DNA of 64,000 bases from Batkoa obscura (Eukaryota > Entomophthoromycota > Entomophthoromycetes > Entomophthorales > Batkoaceae): assembly GCA_030770535.1 (NCBI GenBank), contig JASVEC010000021.1:134001-198000 (forward strand), read 5' to 3'. The notes beneath the pieces are model-generated. The model saw only the letters and a program-made list of their open reading frames with translations, made no database searches and was not told where the DNA came from. Below, piece by piece: positions 1 to 11,607 of the stretch. Numbering within the stretch: the stretch's first letter is position 1; each line of letters starts with the position of its first letter. Made by a program: the position numbers and the translations under genes.

Positions 1-5
1 CTTAC

Positions 6-569
6 AGTTGAGCGTACAGCATCAGGTAAAGGAGATTGTTTTAAAGCCACTGCTCCTGCTACTGCGGCTTGAACTACTCTATCAGATAATGTAGATGGTT
101 TATTATTTTTACCATCTTGACCTCTCTTTTGATCTATACTATCGTTTAAATTAATACTTGATAAACTACTTTCACTTGCAACTCGCCTTATATTATTAGT
201 ATCATGTAAAGCTTTAAAAAGTAATAAATTACCTTGGCATATGTGGAAGCTCAATGGCATGAACTTTACGAGATATGATTGTGGCAAATTTATGTTTAAT
301 TAACTTATTACGTTTTGGATCTTTACTTTCTAAAAAGATTAGTTTACAATAATATAAAAATGAATAAAACTACCTGGTAATGCATCTATCATTGAAGATA
401 AAGCCTCAAAATATAAATCAATAGCAACGTCATTATCACCTCTGCAATCTTCGTCAATAGCCCTTAAAGTACATTGAATAGATTCATCAATTTTCTGGTG
501 ATTAAAGATACCACCATTTTGTTTAGTTGTAAAAGGGATAAGGTTCCATGGTAAACTTAAAACGCTCAT
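6..569 (-). CDS. MIT-domain protein, 3' part missing at window edge
   Basis: Partial gene. Exons on the minus strand run 569-374, 329-233 and 186-6; the base pairs 1-5 read GTAAG on the minus strand, so the last visible exon ends at a splice donor and the gene continues off the window. The first two exons read as a MIT-like helical domain: TLRAIDEDCRGDNDVAIDLY, then ALPESKDPKRNKLIKHKFA after splicing, with the repeated helices and the R-Y/F spacing of MIT (microtubule interacting and trafficking) domains that bind ESCRT-III tails. The third exon is Ser/Asn-rich and then Ala-rich (VVQAAVAGAVALKQSPLPD). A MIT domain followed by such a segment recalls fungal MIT proteins of unknown role; spartin-like is possible but cannot be decided because the C-terminus is absent. 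The ATG at 569 is the first in frame after upstream stops. Confidence 0.7.
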
Positions 570-1748
570 GATTAAAGAAAGAAATTGAATATAAAAACTT
601 TTAAATAAATAGCAAAGTAAAATTTTCAAAATTAAAAAAAAAGACTAAATTTATAATTTTTCTGTTTATCTATTTATTTTTAAAGCCTACCAGCTTGATA
701 TGATACATTTGATTAATTGTGACCTTTAGCCTCCCTCTTTACTAATTTTTAAAAACTTGATTGGTTTTTTATGCTTTTCCACCAATCAAATACCGTTTTA
801 ACACCCACATTTAAACTAAGATAACAAAATGAGTAAGATCAACTAAGTAACAAAATGTTAACGTCTACTAATAAGAATATCAAAGTAACGAATTTTTTTT
901 CAAAAACTTAAAATTGATATATTTTTTATATTAATTGATTTATTAAAACAATTAATCAAAATAAAAAGTAAGATAAATAAAATAAGTATCAAATTAGATT
1001 AAATATCAAAATAATAAGACTATTATATAACATGTAGATAAATATAAACTTTATGGCCTTTAACTGCTGTTTTATTCTATTGAAAACATACGTACGATTA
1101 TTTAAGATTGTATTAAAACAAGTTATTTTTAGACTACATTTCTATTTCATTTAAGTTTCCTAATGAATAATTTACTCTTTAAAATTCTATTTATGTTTCT
1201 GAAAACACCCATCATTATTGAATAAAAAATAAAACCATTATCAACAAAATAAAATTGTTTAGTATATTAAACAATTGGAAATTAAAAGTAGTTGAAATAC
1301 CTATATACTTATAAAAAATGTTGACTATTATTAGAATTAGCTTTTCAAAATATGTTATTAGATATAGATAACCTAAAATCAAAAAATTCAAACACGAAGG
1401 CCCAATATTAAATGTGTATTACTAATAACATTAGCAATATTATCCATCAATGAAATTGGATGATAAACAAAAGAAGTACATTTAAGCCTTTAAGTTTAGT
1501 GTAATTCTTATTACACCTATTTAATTCCTCTCTAAGGTTGCTATTTCTGGTTAATTCGATGTATGTTTGATAATCACACTTAATACTATATGCTTCATCA
1601 AACTCATGCTTCATTAACTTAACATCAATATTTTATCCATACCATCTTATAGCACCAACATTTACATTCATGTTATTTTAAGTGCGTAGCCATTTTTGCT
1701 CCCTTCCCACGGTTTAAACGGATCGTAGTATTCGCCCTATCCAAGTAT

Positions 1749-1855
1749 AATATGCAGGTGTTTTTTTGGCTTTATTACTTTTTCTATCTTTTAAGTGTTA
1801 TTTAAGTGGGAAAATTGTTAATAAGATTCTTAAATCTAAAAATACATCCCTATAT
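1749..1855 (+). repeat. Foldback MITE-like repeat, copy 1 (forward)
   Basis: Diverged copy: the left end reads ATATGCAGGTG and the right end ACATCCCTATAT. The internal core CTTTATTACTTTTTCTATC, a degenerate AAGTGTTA centre and GTGGGAAAATTGTTAATAAGATT match the family. Confidence 0.75.
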
Positions 1856-2050
1856 TCTCTTCTTCATCTTTATATATTAAGGGATTTTCATATTGATATT
1901 TAAAAGTGAAATCTCAAAGACATCCTTAAGTGTCTCTACAGAGATCAACATCACCTTGTTTTAAAAGACTATTGGTTCCTATAGTAGCTTAGATTGCGGT
2001 GTTAACAAATGCAATGGGTAACATAATAAAGAACAATGTTCTATATTAGT

Positions 2051-2158
2051 ATATAGCAATGTTTTTTATAGTTTCATCACTTTTTCCATTTTTTAAGCGC
2101 TACTTAAGTGGGAAATTTGTTAGTAAAATTCTTACACAAAAAAATACATCCTCATATA
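2051..2158 (+). repeat. Foldback MITE-like repeat, copy 2 (forward)
   Basis: Core nearly consensus (TTTCATCACTTTTTCC, AAGCGCTACTTAAGTGG, GTTAGTAAAATTCTTA). The right terminus is ACATCCTCATATA; the left terminus is decayed. Confidence 0.85.
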
Positions 2159-2489
2159 GTAGTTTGATTGTACCATAGTTTTTCTGATAGTTTATGTTTG
2201 ATTTTTAACCTCAAAGTTAACAACTTTATTTATTGGTATTTTACATTAATGATATTTACCTTATTTAGTATTTTTTTAGACATTTTTTCTAGATATTGCA
2301 TTGAAGAAGACATGATTTTTTATAATAATCTTTTTAACTAAACGCTAACTTAATAACATGATAGTAAATTAAGAATAATATTAAAGTTAAAACAGCTAAA
2401 TTTAAACTATAAATTTATTGATTTGAAATTTTTGAAAATGATGGATTTTATTTTATTTTTAAATATTACTTTCAGTTTTAATTTTTGAC

Positions 2490-2596
2490 TATATGTGGAC
2501 GTATTTTTGTGTTCAAGAATTTTACTAACAAATTTTCCACTTAAGTAGCGCTTAAAAAAAATGGAAAAAGTAATGAAGTTAAAAACGCACCCATAT
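2490..2596 (-). repeat. Foldback MITE-like repeat, copy 3 (inverted)
   Basis: Family consensus in reverse orientation: TATATGTGGACGTATTTTTG, then AAGAATTTTACTAACAAATT, TAGCGCTTAAAAAAAATGG and a right end CGCACCCATAT. Confidence 0.85.
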
Positions 2597-2919
2597 CTTT
2601 TATAAAATACAAGGGCAAGAGTTTTCATGAAAGCTGATTTTTATTAATGACATATTTTATTAGTATATTAAACATAAATAAATAGTATGGTTTTATTGTA
2701 TAGCACAATACAAAAAGTGTTTTTTTCTAGAGTATAATTATAATTATAGTTATTCTATAATGTCATTTGACTTGTGCTTTCGTTTATAAATAATAGCATT
2801 CAAGTTTTTGAAAACAATAAACTCATGATAAATACAATTTCATAAACGACATTATCTTATCATTTATTATATATTTTTATTTTTAATATTTCTACTAAAT
2901 CGATTGAAATTTCAACTTA

Positions 2920-3922
2920 TCACCAATTGTAAAATGGTTTTGGGTTATAAATTGGTCGAGTATCTCTATGAGGATGCCAAACATTACGGCGAAGATAAAA
3001 ACCTTTAATTTTACGACGTTCGTTCATTCCTTCAACAGTTGGCTTTGGATTTTCTACTTTTTCTTTAAATATAAATTTCATATGACAAAATGGATGCTCT
3101 TTTAAACCAAATCTTCCTCTTCCTTTAATATCTATTAAATTAGTTATATAATTGCCTTTTCCTACCCATGCTTGAGCTAGATGAAGAGATGAATAAAGAA
3201 AATGATTAATTTTATCGTATCTAAAAAGTAAGTATAAAATTAATTACCAATATACATACGCTCTGGATCAAAATTTTTTTGTAATTGGGCATTTTTTCTA
3301 GAAAATACTAAAGCATTCATAATTTTTTTACTAGCTCTTTTCTGGGAAAACTGCATTTGTAAGATAGCTTGATTAATTGATAATCCAGATATTTGGTTTG
3401 CTAATAACATTAATTTACGTAACCCGATTTTAAAATTAGTGGTAGAATAACGATACTATAGAGATATTATTAAAATTATTAAAATAAACGTCTATTATAT
3501 GTTATGTCATATTATGTATTGATAATTACCTCTCTTTCTATTGGTATACCATATTTATCTAATTCTACTTTGGTTTCAATTTCTTTAAATGTTTGAGAAA
3601 ATAAAGATGAAGCGGATTGATCTGGTTTAACTGGTTGTTCTGGTTTTTCTTCTAATAATTTAACATTGGTATGAAATTTTTTAAATTCTATTTTTGAGGC
3701 AATTAATCTATTTAATTAATTATTAATCTTTGTTATTAAATTGGACAATATATTTATATTTACTTTGGAGCAGATAGTTGAGTATTTAAGTTTAATTTAG
3801 TTAAACTTTTAGCTAATTAAAATTAAAGTAAGTTAATAGTACTATTAAATGAATATTATTTTACTTAAACTATTGATATCCGTTTTAAATAAATTTCGAT
3901 TAATAAGTCCCCTATAAAACAT
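2920..3922 (-). CDS. MRPL22: Mitochondrial large-subunit ribosomal protein uL22m
   Basis: Protein of the mitochondrial 54S large subunit lining the exit tunnel. It is read over several exons. The first exon starts at ATG 3922 (MFYRGLINRNLFKTDINS), an Arg/Asn/Leu-rich presequence without acidic residues up to Asp15. Later exons give LRKLMLLANQISGLSINQA, then FSQKRASKKIMNALVFSRK, the classic uL22 helical hairpin, followed by YIAQAWVGKGNY and the C-terminal KGFYLRRNVWHPHRDTRP, ending in W-stop. The intron 3177-3247 joins ERMYI to AQAWVGKG in phase. I see four introns, two of them in the poorly conserved N-terminal part where boundaries are less certain. Identity is clear from the central block; the exact N-terminal exon structure is inferred. 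Confidence 0.88.
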
Positions 3923-4483
3923 TATTTAATAAATAATCTTTGAAATTTTTTATTTTTTAGTATTTTATTTTGAGTTAAATTGGATTGGTAGTTATTATGG
4001 GTTAAATTATTAATTGATTTAAATGACAATATTTCTTCATTTAGTATATTATATTAATATTAGTATTAAATATAAAACTAAATATATATAATATATCAAA
4101 TACTAGGATTATACAAAATAATATATACTGAAAATTCCTACATACGCGTATTGGTATTGTCTAATTATAAAGGTAACAGTCTACCAAATTAGATTAACTT
4201 ATGAGTAAAATGTTAATGAATGGATGGTATAATTTGTTATTAATCACAGATTACTGTTATAAAGAATTGCTTCAAAACATGTTAGATATTATAATAGGAT
4301 GTAGTTTACTATTTAAATTATACTAACGTCTATGAATACAACTATTTTGTACATGAAATAATTTTATTATAAACTTTTTAAAACATAGAAATCTGTGTAT
4401 AAATGTAAGTAGACATAAGTAAACAAATAGTAAAATAGAAGGTATAAATAGAATAGCTTGATTTTATTACACTCATAATTATT
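3923..4483. other. AT-rich intergenic, nothing recognised
   Basis: Region between the start of the uL22m gene and the 3' end of the RTG2-like gene. It has runs of AT dinucleotides (for example 4079-4100) and no repeat copy or coding exon that I can support. Confidence 0.5.
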
Positions 4484-6013
4484 CTATTCTAAAATAGATA
4501 CATTAAGCTTTACATTCTCCATATTATTAATTTTATCCATCTTTTTTCTCCATGATTCTGATTTGGCTATTAAAAACAAGTCTTTAAAAGTAATCTCTAC
4601 TTCGTTTACCTCATCAATAATCTTAAATTTCAGTTTTGATTCCAACTTCATAAATTCTTTATTACTATAAGCTAACGGTTGTAAAGCTAATACTAATTCC
4701 GTTAACCTACCTAATAATTTTAATTGTTTAACTCGCTGTTTTTTAATCTTGATTGGTAAATAAGATTTAATTAAACTAATATCCATATTTTCACCATAAA
4801 CATAAGTTAATAAAATAGCTAACTCACATCTTTGTTCAATTAAAATACCCGGACACATAGCCAATTCACCGGTTCCAAGTAGAAGATTTAATAAATAATG
4901 TCCTAAATGATCTTTATTTAAAAAATTACAAAATTGGCATAATTTAATGATTGCTTTTAATGATTCATTATTAACATTATATTGTTGATATATATCTTTA
5001 AATAATATATATATATATTCTTCAACTTCTTTAAATAACTTTGATTTGTTTTTTAAAAAATAGTCAATTGAGTCTAAAAAGGGTGATATTGTTTGATTTT
5101 CAATTAATTGATATGCTAATCCATGTCGTACTCCACCAATTGAAAATATAATATTATTGATATTAGGTAATAATTGTAATACTTTATTTGCTATTGAACA
5201 ATTACCTTTCAATTGACTTTTTCTTTGGTTAGATATATGATGAATATCTAATTTATTAATATCTTCTTGTTTCATTGAAATGTACCTATTTAAAACAGCC
5301 ATAAGCTCATCTCTTTTAATAACCAACCCATTCATGATAAAATTTTTAATATTGTTCTCATGAATATATAAATAACCAATACTTCTTAAACCGCCACCCG
5401 AAAAATAAACATTCTCATATTGAAATTTTTTTTCATTTAAATCCAATAAACCTTGTTTTAATTGTTTTTCAATAATCTCTTCTATATTTCCATTCTCTCC
5501 GTTTTTATACGCTAATAGTCTTTGGGAACCTAAAGTTAAAGATTGTGGTTGAGTTTTAATAGTCTTATCTTTGGTATTTAAATAATTAATTTCTAAACTA
5601 CCACCACCTAAATCAAAGATTAATCCATTGACATTATAAATACAAGATACTACCCCAAAACTAGTAATCTTGGATTCTTCTTCTTTGGTTAATATTGTTA
5701 AATCCCAATTTAATTCTTTCTTAATTAACTCAATAAAACTTAGTTGATCTTTTAAATTCCTTATTGATTCCGTAGCTACTAATTTCATTTCATACTCTTT
5801 ATCGTAGCTCTCCAATATCAACTTACATCTTTTAAAATCATTGATTATATTTTTTAACGTCTCTTGCTTTATTTCTCCTAACTCTTCAATTTCAGGTAAT
5901 AAAGCAATCTTGATTCTTTCACTATAAATCATAGGTAAACAAGGGCGTAATTCATTTAAAATACTAAAACGTATAGCATTGGAGCCAATATCAATAATTC
6001 CTAAGGCGGGCAT
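4484..6013 (-). CDS. Ppx/GppA phosphatase-family protein, RTG2-like
   Basis: Single-exon 509-residue protein of the exopolyphosphatase/guanosine pentaphosphatase (ASKHA) fold. The N-terminal phosphate-1 loop is GIIDIGSNAIRFSI (residues about 5-18). The phosphate-2 loop is LIFDLGGGSLEI near residue 130, and a third Gly-rich loop FSGGGLRSIGYLY follows near residue 205. A helical C-terminal region (from about 305) corresponds to the HD-like part. Fungal members of this length include Rtg2, the sensor of the mitochondrial retrograde pathway that binds Mks1; other fungal members have no assigned role, so the RTG2 link is by architecture. The gene is divergent from ATG12 with 226 bp between the start codons, a likely shared promoter. 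It has no intron, unlike most neighbours. Confidence 0.85.
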   Translation of the reverse strand: MPALGIIDIGSNAIRFSILNELRPCLPMIYSERIKIALLPEIEELGEIKQETLKNIINDFKRCKLILESYDKEYEMKLVATESIRNLKDQLSFIELIKKELNWDLTILTKEEESKITSFGVVSCIYNVNGLIFDLGGGSLEINYLNTKDKTIKTQPQSLTLGSQRLLAYKNGENGNIEEIIEKQLKQGLLDLNEKKFQYENVYFSGGGLRSIGYLYIHENNIKNFIMNGLVIKRDELMAVLNRYISMKQEDINKLDIHHISNQRKSQLKGNCSIANKVLQLLPNINNIIFSIGGVRHGLAYQLIENQTISPFLDSIDYFLKNKSKLFKEVEEYIYILFKDIYQQYNVNNESLKAIIKLCQFCNFLNKDHLGHYLLNLLLGTGELAMCPGILIEQRCELAILLTYVYGENMDISLIKSYLPIKIKKQRVKQLKLLGRLTELVLALQPLAYSNKEFMKLESKLKFKIIDEVNEVEITFKDLFLIAKSESWRKKMDKINNMENVKLNVSILE

Positions 6014-6239
6014 ACTATTTGGAATACAATGATTCTACTTTTTATTAAATGAAATAAAGAAACATAATTTATATACTCATTTTGATTATATATTCAAATT
6101 TTGATTTTATTCTTTTTTAATAATGACATAATCAATTTCATTTCAATGTAGTTATTTTTGGAATTCAATTCCAATAATGTGCGAATAAAAATGGCTACTG
6201 CTTAAAACTTGAATTCTAATTTTGTATTCATTTTTTATC

Positions 6240-6756
6240 ATGTCAGAAACAAGTAGCATTTCAACCTCAACAAATAAAACTAAAAAAGATGATAAAAATA
6301 AAGGTAATAAAGAGGAATATTTAATTATCAACTATTAATTATTGATTATTAAAATGTCTTTAGTTGTAGTTCGTTTTCGAGCAGTTGGAAACGCACCTAT
6401 TATGGTTCAAAATCATTATAAAATTAATTCAAGTTATCCATTTCAAACTTTGGTTAATTTTTTAAAGAAACAAATTAAATTAAAAGAATCTGATGCTTTG
6501 GTAAATAGTTTTTTGCATGTTCTTTTTTATCTATAGCTGTAAAATGAAGTTGAATTGATAACTGATAGTATTATTTTTCTAGTTTTGTTACATTAACTCT
6601 CAGTTTTCTCCAGCACCTGATGAGTCTGTATTAAATTTATTTAAAGTAATACAATGGATTATTTATATGTAAAATATGATATTAACTATTATTTAGTGTT
6701 TTCAAGTAGATAATCAGTTAATTGTAAATTATTGTTCGAATCCAGCTTGGGGTTAA
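6240..6756 (+). CDS. ATG12: Autophagy ubiquitin-like protein Atg12
   Basis: About 107 residues from four exons: a short polar start (MSETSSISTSTNKTKKDD), the beta-grasp core VVVRFRAVGNAPIMVQNHYK, and INSQFSPAPDESVLNLFK followed by CFQVDNQLIVNYCSNPAWG. The protein ends directly at the conserved Trp-Gly, the glycine that Atg7/Atg10 join to Atg5, so no processing protease is needed, as is known for Atg12. Introns: about 6304-6365 (donor GTAATA, acceptor CTTTAG), 6500-6581, and about 6646-6698. The open frame starting at an ATG inside intron 1 is not the real start. Each splice restores the family alignment. Confidence 0.93.
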
Positions 6757-6895
6757 AAAATAACCATTATATTCTATTATTTCCATTCTATTATTTTATT
6801 TATTAAATAAAACATTAATTCAAACTCAATATATAAATAAATAGAAGCAACAATTAAATTTATTTATAAGTAATTAAAAAAGTAAATCAAGTTGA

Positions 6896-7907
6896 TTATT
6901 TCCCTGTCGTTTTGACTTTAGCAACGGCATCTCTTAATGAAGCAATGGACTAAATCAATAAATTATAAATATGATAAACAAATGAATCCTAGAAAACCTT
7001 TACATTACTATAAGTTTTAGCATGAGCTTTCACTTTACTAAGATCTTTTTCAAATACAGATTGTTGAACTTTAAATTTAAATTTATGTGATTCATAACCA
7101 TTAATAATCGCATTTAGTCTAAATAAATATTATGAATTAATTTCATTATTAGTAAGTTTCTTTTATTAATCTAATAGTTTACCTTTTGCGTTCAATAAGT
7201 TCTTCTTTTAATTTTATAGCATATTTCTCATGTTCATCCGTAAGCTTGTTGTACTCTTCCCCAACTTTTTGATTAAATATATCTTCTGGCATTAACTCAA
7301 TTGTAGCTTCATTTTCTCTATTAAAAAAAGTTCCATAAATCTTGGTTCATATATTCTAATTCAAATTGGCCTACCTTTCATTTATAATGGCTTTATTCTG
7401 AGCTAACAATACCTTGTTTTCTAATTCTTTAGCTTTATATTTTTTATATTTAATATTAATATCTTCTTTTATTTTTTTATTTTTTTCTTTTTGTTCATTT
7501 GATTTTTGTTGAATAATACGTTGTAATCCTCTTAAATGGGAAAACAAACTATTCACCATGATATTTTCTTGATCTATTCCATTAATTTCAGTTATCTCTT
7601 CATTATTCTGTTATACATTAATTACAGTTAAAATATAAGTTCATTAGATTATTTGATTGAGACTTACCTCATCTTCTGTCTCCAATGCTCTTTTGAGTTT
7701 ACTTTTTGCTATATCTCGAATTTGATCAATAATTTTTTTACCTGATAAATGTGGGAATTCTTTCTCTTGAATTTCTTCTTCGGAAGATATTTCTTCTGTT
7801 TGACTGACATTCTTCAACTCATTGTAGGCATGCTTTATTACTGAGGTGGTTGCTGATTGTGTAAGCGGTAGTTTATTGTCAATGTTACCGGGCTTGATTG
7901 AATCCAT
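6896..7907 (-). CDS. Coiled-coil protein of unknown function
   Basis: About 255 residues in five exons. Exon 1 starts at ATG 7907 (MDSIKPGNIDNKLPLTQ). Introns lie at 7608-7667, 7318-7374, one near 7125-7185 and one near 6950-7005. After an acidic N-terminal part (residues about 40-90) the protein is a long Lys/Glu-rich coiled coil, including SHLRGLQRIIQQKSNEQKE and a second coil EEYNKLTDEHEKYAIKLKEE. It ends SIASLRDAVAKVKTTGK. The length, coils and acidic head recall subunits of kinetochore or tethering complexes, but I find no diagnostic motif and assign no function. It is convergent with ATG12, the stop codons being about 140 bp apart. Confidence 0.75.
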
Positions 7908-8862
7908 GTAAATTTATGTTTTATGAGTGTTGAAGAAATAGAAGATTAAAATTGAATTGTTGAATTATTTGGAAATTGGATGGATTAGATTGATTGGTTG
8001 TGTAAGTTAACAGTAAATTTTAGACTAAGTTCTATTTTTTAGGCTTTAGAAATAAACAATGTTTTTCCACTGTTTTTATAGTGATTTTTTAAATTTGACC
8101 TTTTTATATGGTGCAGGCGGCAAAAGTAATTAACTGCAACTATAACTAGCTTTTGTAAAATTAAGCAATTATCAAAAATAAATTTCAATCGAAAAAATAT
8201 TAGTGGTATAATTAAGATAGGCTAAATAGTTTTCTATTATACTATTAATTTCTAATATGGAGATGTATTATGTATTTAAGAATTTTGCTAAAAATCTTTC
8301 TGTTCAAATAGTGCTTAAAAAATGTAAAAGTAATGAAACCAAAAAACATCCCCATATCATGAACATTTATTATAAATGAATAATAAAGTAGTTAATGTTT
8401 TATGATTGGTGATTGTAAAGTATAATTACTTCTTTTTGGGTAGATTAAAAAGGTCAAATTACTTTAGAAAAATCTTAATATTAATTACAATCTTATTTTC
8501 TGTTAAAGTTTGTTTTATTCATTTGATATTAAACACCTTAAAACAAAGACGTTATGTTAAACTCGACCATTAGATTCTATTGTTAATAACTTTCTAAGAT
8601 TAAATATCAAAATTAAGTGCCAAAACTAAAATTTAATTTAATAACAATAAGGTTTGAGATACAATGCAAATATATAAAGTAATAAGAGCTATTTTAATTG
8701 TAACAATTTAATAATTTAAAATAACTTTTAAGAGTATTTACCACAATATTAATAAAAATACTTTAAAGTTTTGTATCCTTTTGTGTAATATTCCTTAAAC
8801 ATTAAGACATCAATCTTACTTTTTTATAATAAAAAAGTAAACTTTTATATTTACTATATCAA
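7908..8862. other. Intergenic with one foldback repeat
   Basis: Upstream of the coiled-coil gene and downstream of the Tfb4 gene. It holds repeat copy 4 and otherwise AT-rich DNA in which I see no exon. Confidence 0.5.
8255..8357 (-). repeat. Foldback MITE-like repeat, copy 4 (inverted)
   Basis: Left end ATATGGAGATGTATT, then TTTAAGAATTTTGCTAAAAA, AAATAGTGCTTAAAAAATG and AAAGTAATGAAACC, with right end ACATCCCCATAT. Confidence 0.85.
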
Positions 8863-10355
8863 TTAATGAACTCCATTAGCATGTGAATCCTCCCCATTAG
8901 TATTTAAATTCGCTTCATTAGTAACATTATTAATATTCACTGGTATTCTATTCATTGAAAGTCTTGAACTAAAAATAAGATTGAAATCAATAAAAATCTA
9001 AGATCAATTAATTTAAAATTATTACCTGCATGTGTTACATGTTTCATAATATTGGCAATAAACTAAATAGAACAAAAATTAGTTTTAAATTTTAATAAAA
9101 TTTAGTTTGATTTACTTGATAAACAAATAGAACAAACAAAACCGATATTGATCACATTTTTATGACAAAAACAAGAAGCTCTAAAATCTACACCAGGTTG
9201 ACATGGGGAAACCATTAAATCTCTTATTTGATGTTCAGGTAAAAAAGCAAATAATAAATGCTGTAATAGTGAAATTGGTGAAGATTGATATTGTTCATCT
9301 TTTGATTTTTCTATATCTGGTCTTAAATCTAAATATTGACCACCAGAGATATGTGCTCCTTGCTGTAAAAATACTGAATCTTCGCCTGCCAGTTTGACAA
9401 TGTCTAAGGGAATGTTCTAGAATAATTAATCATAGAACTTTATTCTACTTGAAATATTTAATTACCATCCTTTGAGCTGAAAATATGGAATTCATCATAG
9501 GTATATAATGATGAGGTGGATCAGGCGATACTGATAGTATTAATATACGCGATTTTAAGTTATTCAAAGCTTCTTCTTTTATTTTTTGATGTGTATCTAA
9601 ATTGATTTTAATTTTTTTACATAAATTTATCTAAATTTCTTACAACAAAGAGCCTTTGAAATAGCTGCTGTAATTGAGGAGTACTCTAAACATAAAATTA
9701 ATTATAAATTTAATAAACAAATAAACTAAAACTTACTATATCTTGAGTCATTTAATTCAATGTCCATATTACCAATAAAATCATCAAGATTTTCTTGAAT
9801 TTGAATATTCACTTTTTTAAATTCAAAATAATTTCCACATTTTGATAATTCCAATTTCGTTCCATCTTCTAAAATAGGTGCTTTTCGCCCGCAATTTTCA
9901 TATCTTGATATTACTTCTGGTTGGATTTCTTTTTGGCTAGGATAGATGAATTCACTAAATTTAATTGATTTAATTTTAGTACTATTAATTAAATGATGAT
10001 TGAAATTATTATATTATATTATCATATAATAAAAAATAACAAAAAACCCTTACCAAGCCTTTGGATGGGCAGCAATTAAAGCGATTTGATTATTATGAGA
10101 AGAAGCAAGAAATGCATTAATAAAAACTAAAATCTGTTCCAAAGCTCTTTTAAAATATAATGTCTTTGATTTCTGTTTCTCTTCGGAATAATCTCGAAAA
10201 TTACTCTTAGTCTTATTCCAACCAAAAGGATGTAAATCTATTACTATAACTAATAATGATGAAGTTTCATATTTCAATAATGTTTCTCCATAATCTTCTA
10301 AATCAATGTCCCCGTTTTTGTTAGTTGAATCTGAGTATTGGGAATCTGAATCCAT
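8863..10355 (-). CDS. TFB4: TFIIH core subunit Tfb4 (p34)
   Basis: Subunit of the TFIIH core used in transcription initiation and nucleotide excision repair. Exon 1 (ATG 10355) has the family's vWA-like start SSLLVIVIDLHPFGWNKTK, then FKRALEQILVFINAFLASSH and NQIALIAAHPKA. The following exons read SEFIYPSQKEIQPEVISRY and DFIGNMDIELNDSRYS. The C-terminal exons carry the cysteine-rich C4 module (CFCHKNVINIGFVCSICLS, then IFCKYYETCNTCR) that contacts p44/Ssl1. The tail ends DSHANGVH. I count at least six exons; several internal boundaries were not fully resolved, so the span is firmer than each splice site. The gene is divergent from a nucleotidase gene with 246 bp between the starts. Confidence 0.88.
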
Positions 10356-10520
10356 TGAAAAATAAAATTGTAATTAACTTAAATTGGAATTAATCCAAAT
10401 TTAAAAAGCTTTTTATGCACGCTATCAAATGATTTCATTCTTATTGGAGGAATTGAGTTTACTTAAATGAACATTAGAAATCATTATTCATCATGACTGT
10501 TCTATTTTGAAACTTTCAAC

Positions 10521-10530
10521 GATATATAAA
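10521..10530 (+). promoter_or_regulatory. Possible TATA box of nucleotidase gene 1
   Basis: The sequence GATATATAAA lies about 75 bp upstream of ATG 10602 in the intergenic spacer shared with Tfb4. In such AT-rich DNA this may be chance. Confidence 0.3.
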
Positions 10531-10601
10531 GCAACCAAGAGACAACTGTAAAATTAATATTAAATACATTTTAGATTCCTTTATTATTATTGAGACGCAA
10601 T

Positions 10602-11607
10602 ATGACCTTCTCTGAAACTAACGACTATAACAATATACAATTAAATCCCAAAAGTTTAAAGAATGTATACTTTAGTGACGAAGCTAAAGTAAAGCAAAAG
10701 GTAGCTAATATCCTTCAAGACGGAGCTAATAAATTACATATTATTTCAGGTAGCTATTTTTTATTCTTATGTTACATTAAATAATAAATTTAACATTTGT
10801 AGATTTTGATATGACCATAAGTAAATTTTGGGTCAATGGAGATCGAAATGTAGGCTCACATGCTGTTTTGACCAAAACTGGTATTGTATCAGATAAGTTT
10901 AAAGAGAATGAAAAAGCGTTATTTGAAAAATATTACCCATTTGAAATATCTCAAACTTTAAGCTATGAAGAAAAATATCAAAAGATGGTTGAATGGTGGA
11001 CTCTAGTTCATCAAGCTTTTATTGATGAAAAGTTAACATACCAAGCTATTAAAGAAGGATTAGATACATTTAATATGGTTTATAGAGATGGTAGTAATGA
11101 CTTTTTTAAATTGGCTAATCAAAAAGGTTTACCTTTAATTGTATTTTCGGCTGGATTAGCAGGTAAGTTATATTTTTTATATTTAATTATTAACACATTA
11201 ATATCTTTTATTTAGATATAATTGAAATATTGTTACAAAACAAGGGTTATTTAAATGATAACGTACATGTAGTTTCTAATTCTATGATATTTGATACAAA
11301 AGAACCAAAGAACATTATTGATTTTAAAGAGCCTTTAATTCATGTATTAAGTAAAGGAGTTATAAAATTTGAAGGTATGAAATTTTATAATGAAATTGAA
11401 AATCGAAGTAATGGTCTATTACTTGGAGATTCTCTTGGTGATGTTTGTATGAAAGGAGGGCTAAATCATAATAACTTATTAACTATTGGATTTTTAAATT
11501 ATGATGTAGAAAATTTATTACCAAAGTATTTAGATAAATTTGATGTTGTTATTGCTGCTGATGATTCAATGGAATGGGTTAATGATTTATTAGAGAAATT
11601 AAATTAA
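10602..11607 (+). CDS. Pyrimidine 5'-nucleotidase (NT5C3/UMPH-1 family), copy 1
   Basis: HAD-superfamily enzyme expected to remove phosphate from pyrimidine nucleoside monophosphates. Exons are 10602-10749, 10803-11162 and 11216-11607. The spliced protein (about 299 residues) has HAD motif I SDFDMTISKF (nucleophile and acid Asp), motif II in PLIVFSAGLA, a Lys in the KEPLIHVL-like block for motif III, and motif IV LLGDSLGDVCM. Conserved family text includes MVEWWTLVHQAFIDEKLT and FRDGSNDFF-like YRDGSNDFF. ATG 10602 is chosen because the frame upstream has only a TTG. Both introns are phase 1 and the first falls just before the motif I Asp. A close paralog lies immediately downstream with the same intron positions. 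Confidence 0.92.

Larger units (their letters stand above)
570..2919. other. Gene-free stretch with three foldback repeats
   Basis: No convincing coding exon on either strand over about 2.3 kb. The stretch is more than 75% A+T by eye and holds three copies of the ~105-bp foldback repeat (1749-1855, 2051-2158, 2490-2596). The open frame at 2407-2628 on the minus strand only translates the third repeat copy and is not a gene. A slightly richer patch near 1690-1740 (CCCACGG, GGATCG) has no match I recognise. Confidence 0.6.

Noticed and set aside
2407-2628. Minus-strand open frame of 73 residues
   Set aside because: It is the translation of foldback repeat copy 3 and its flank; no other copy keeps the frame.
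9203-9397. Plus-strand open frame of 64 residues
   Set aside because: Antisense of the Cys-rich C-terminal exons of the Tfb4 gene.
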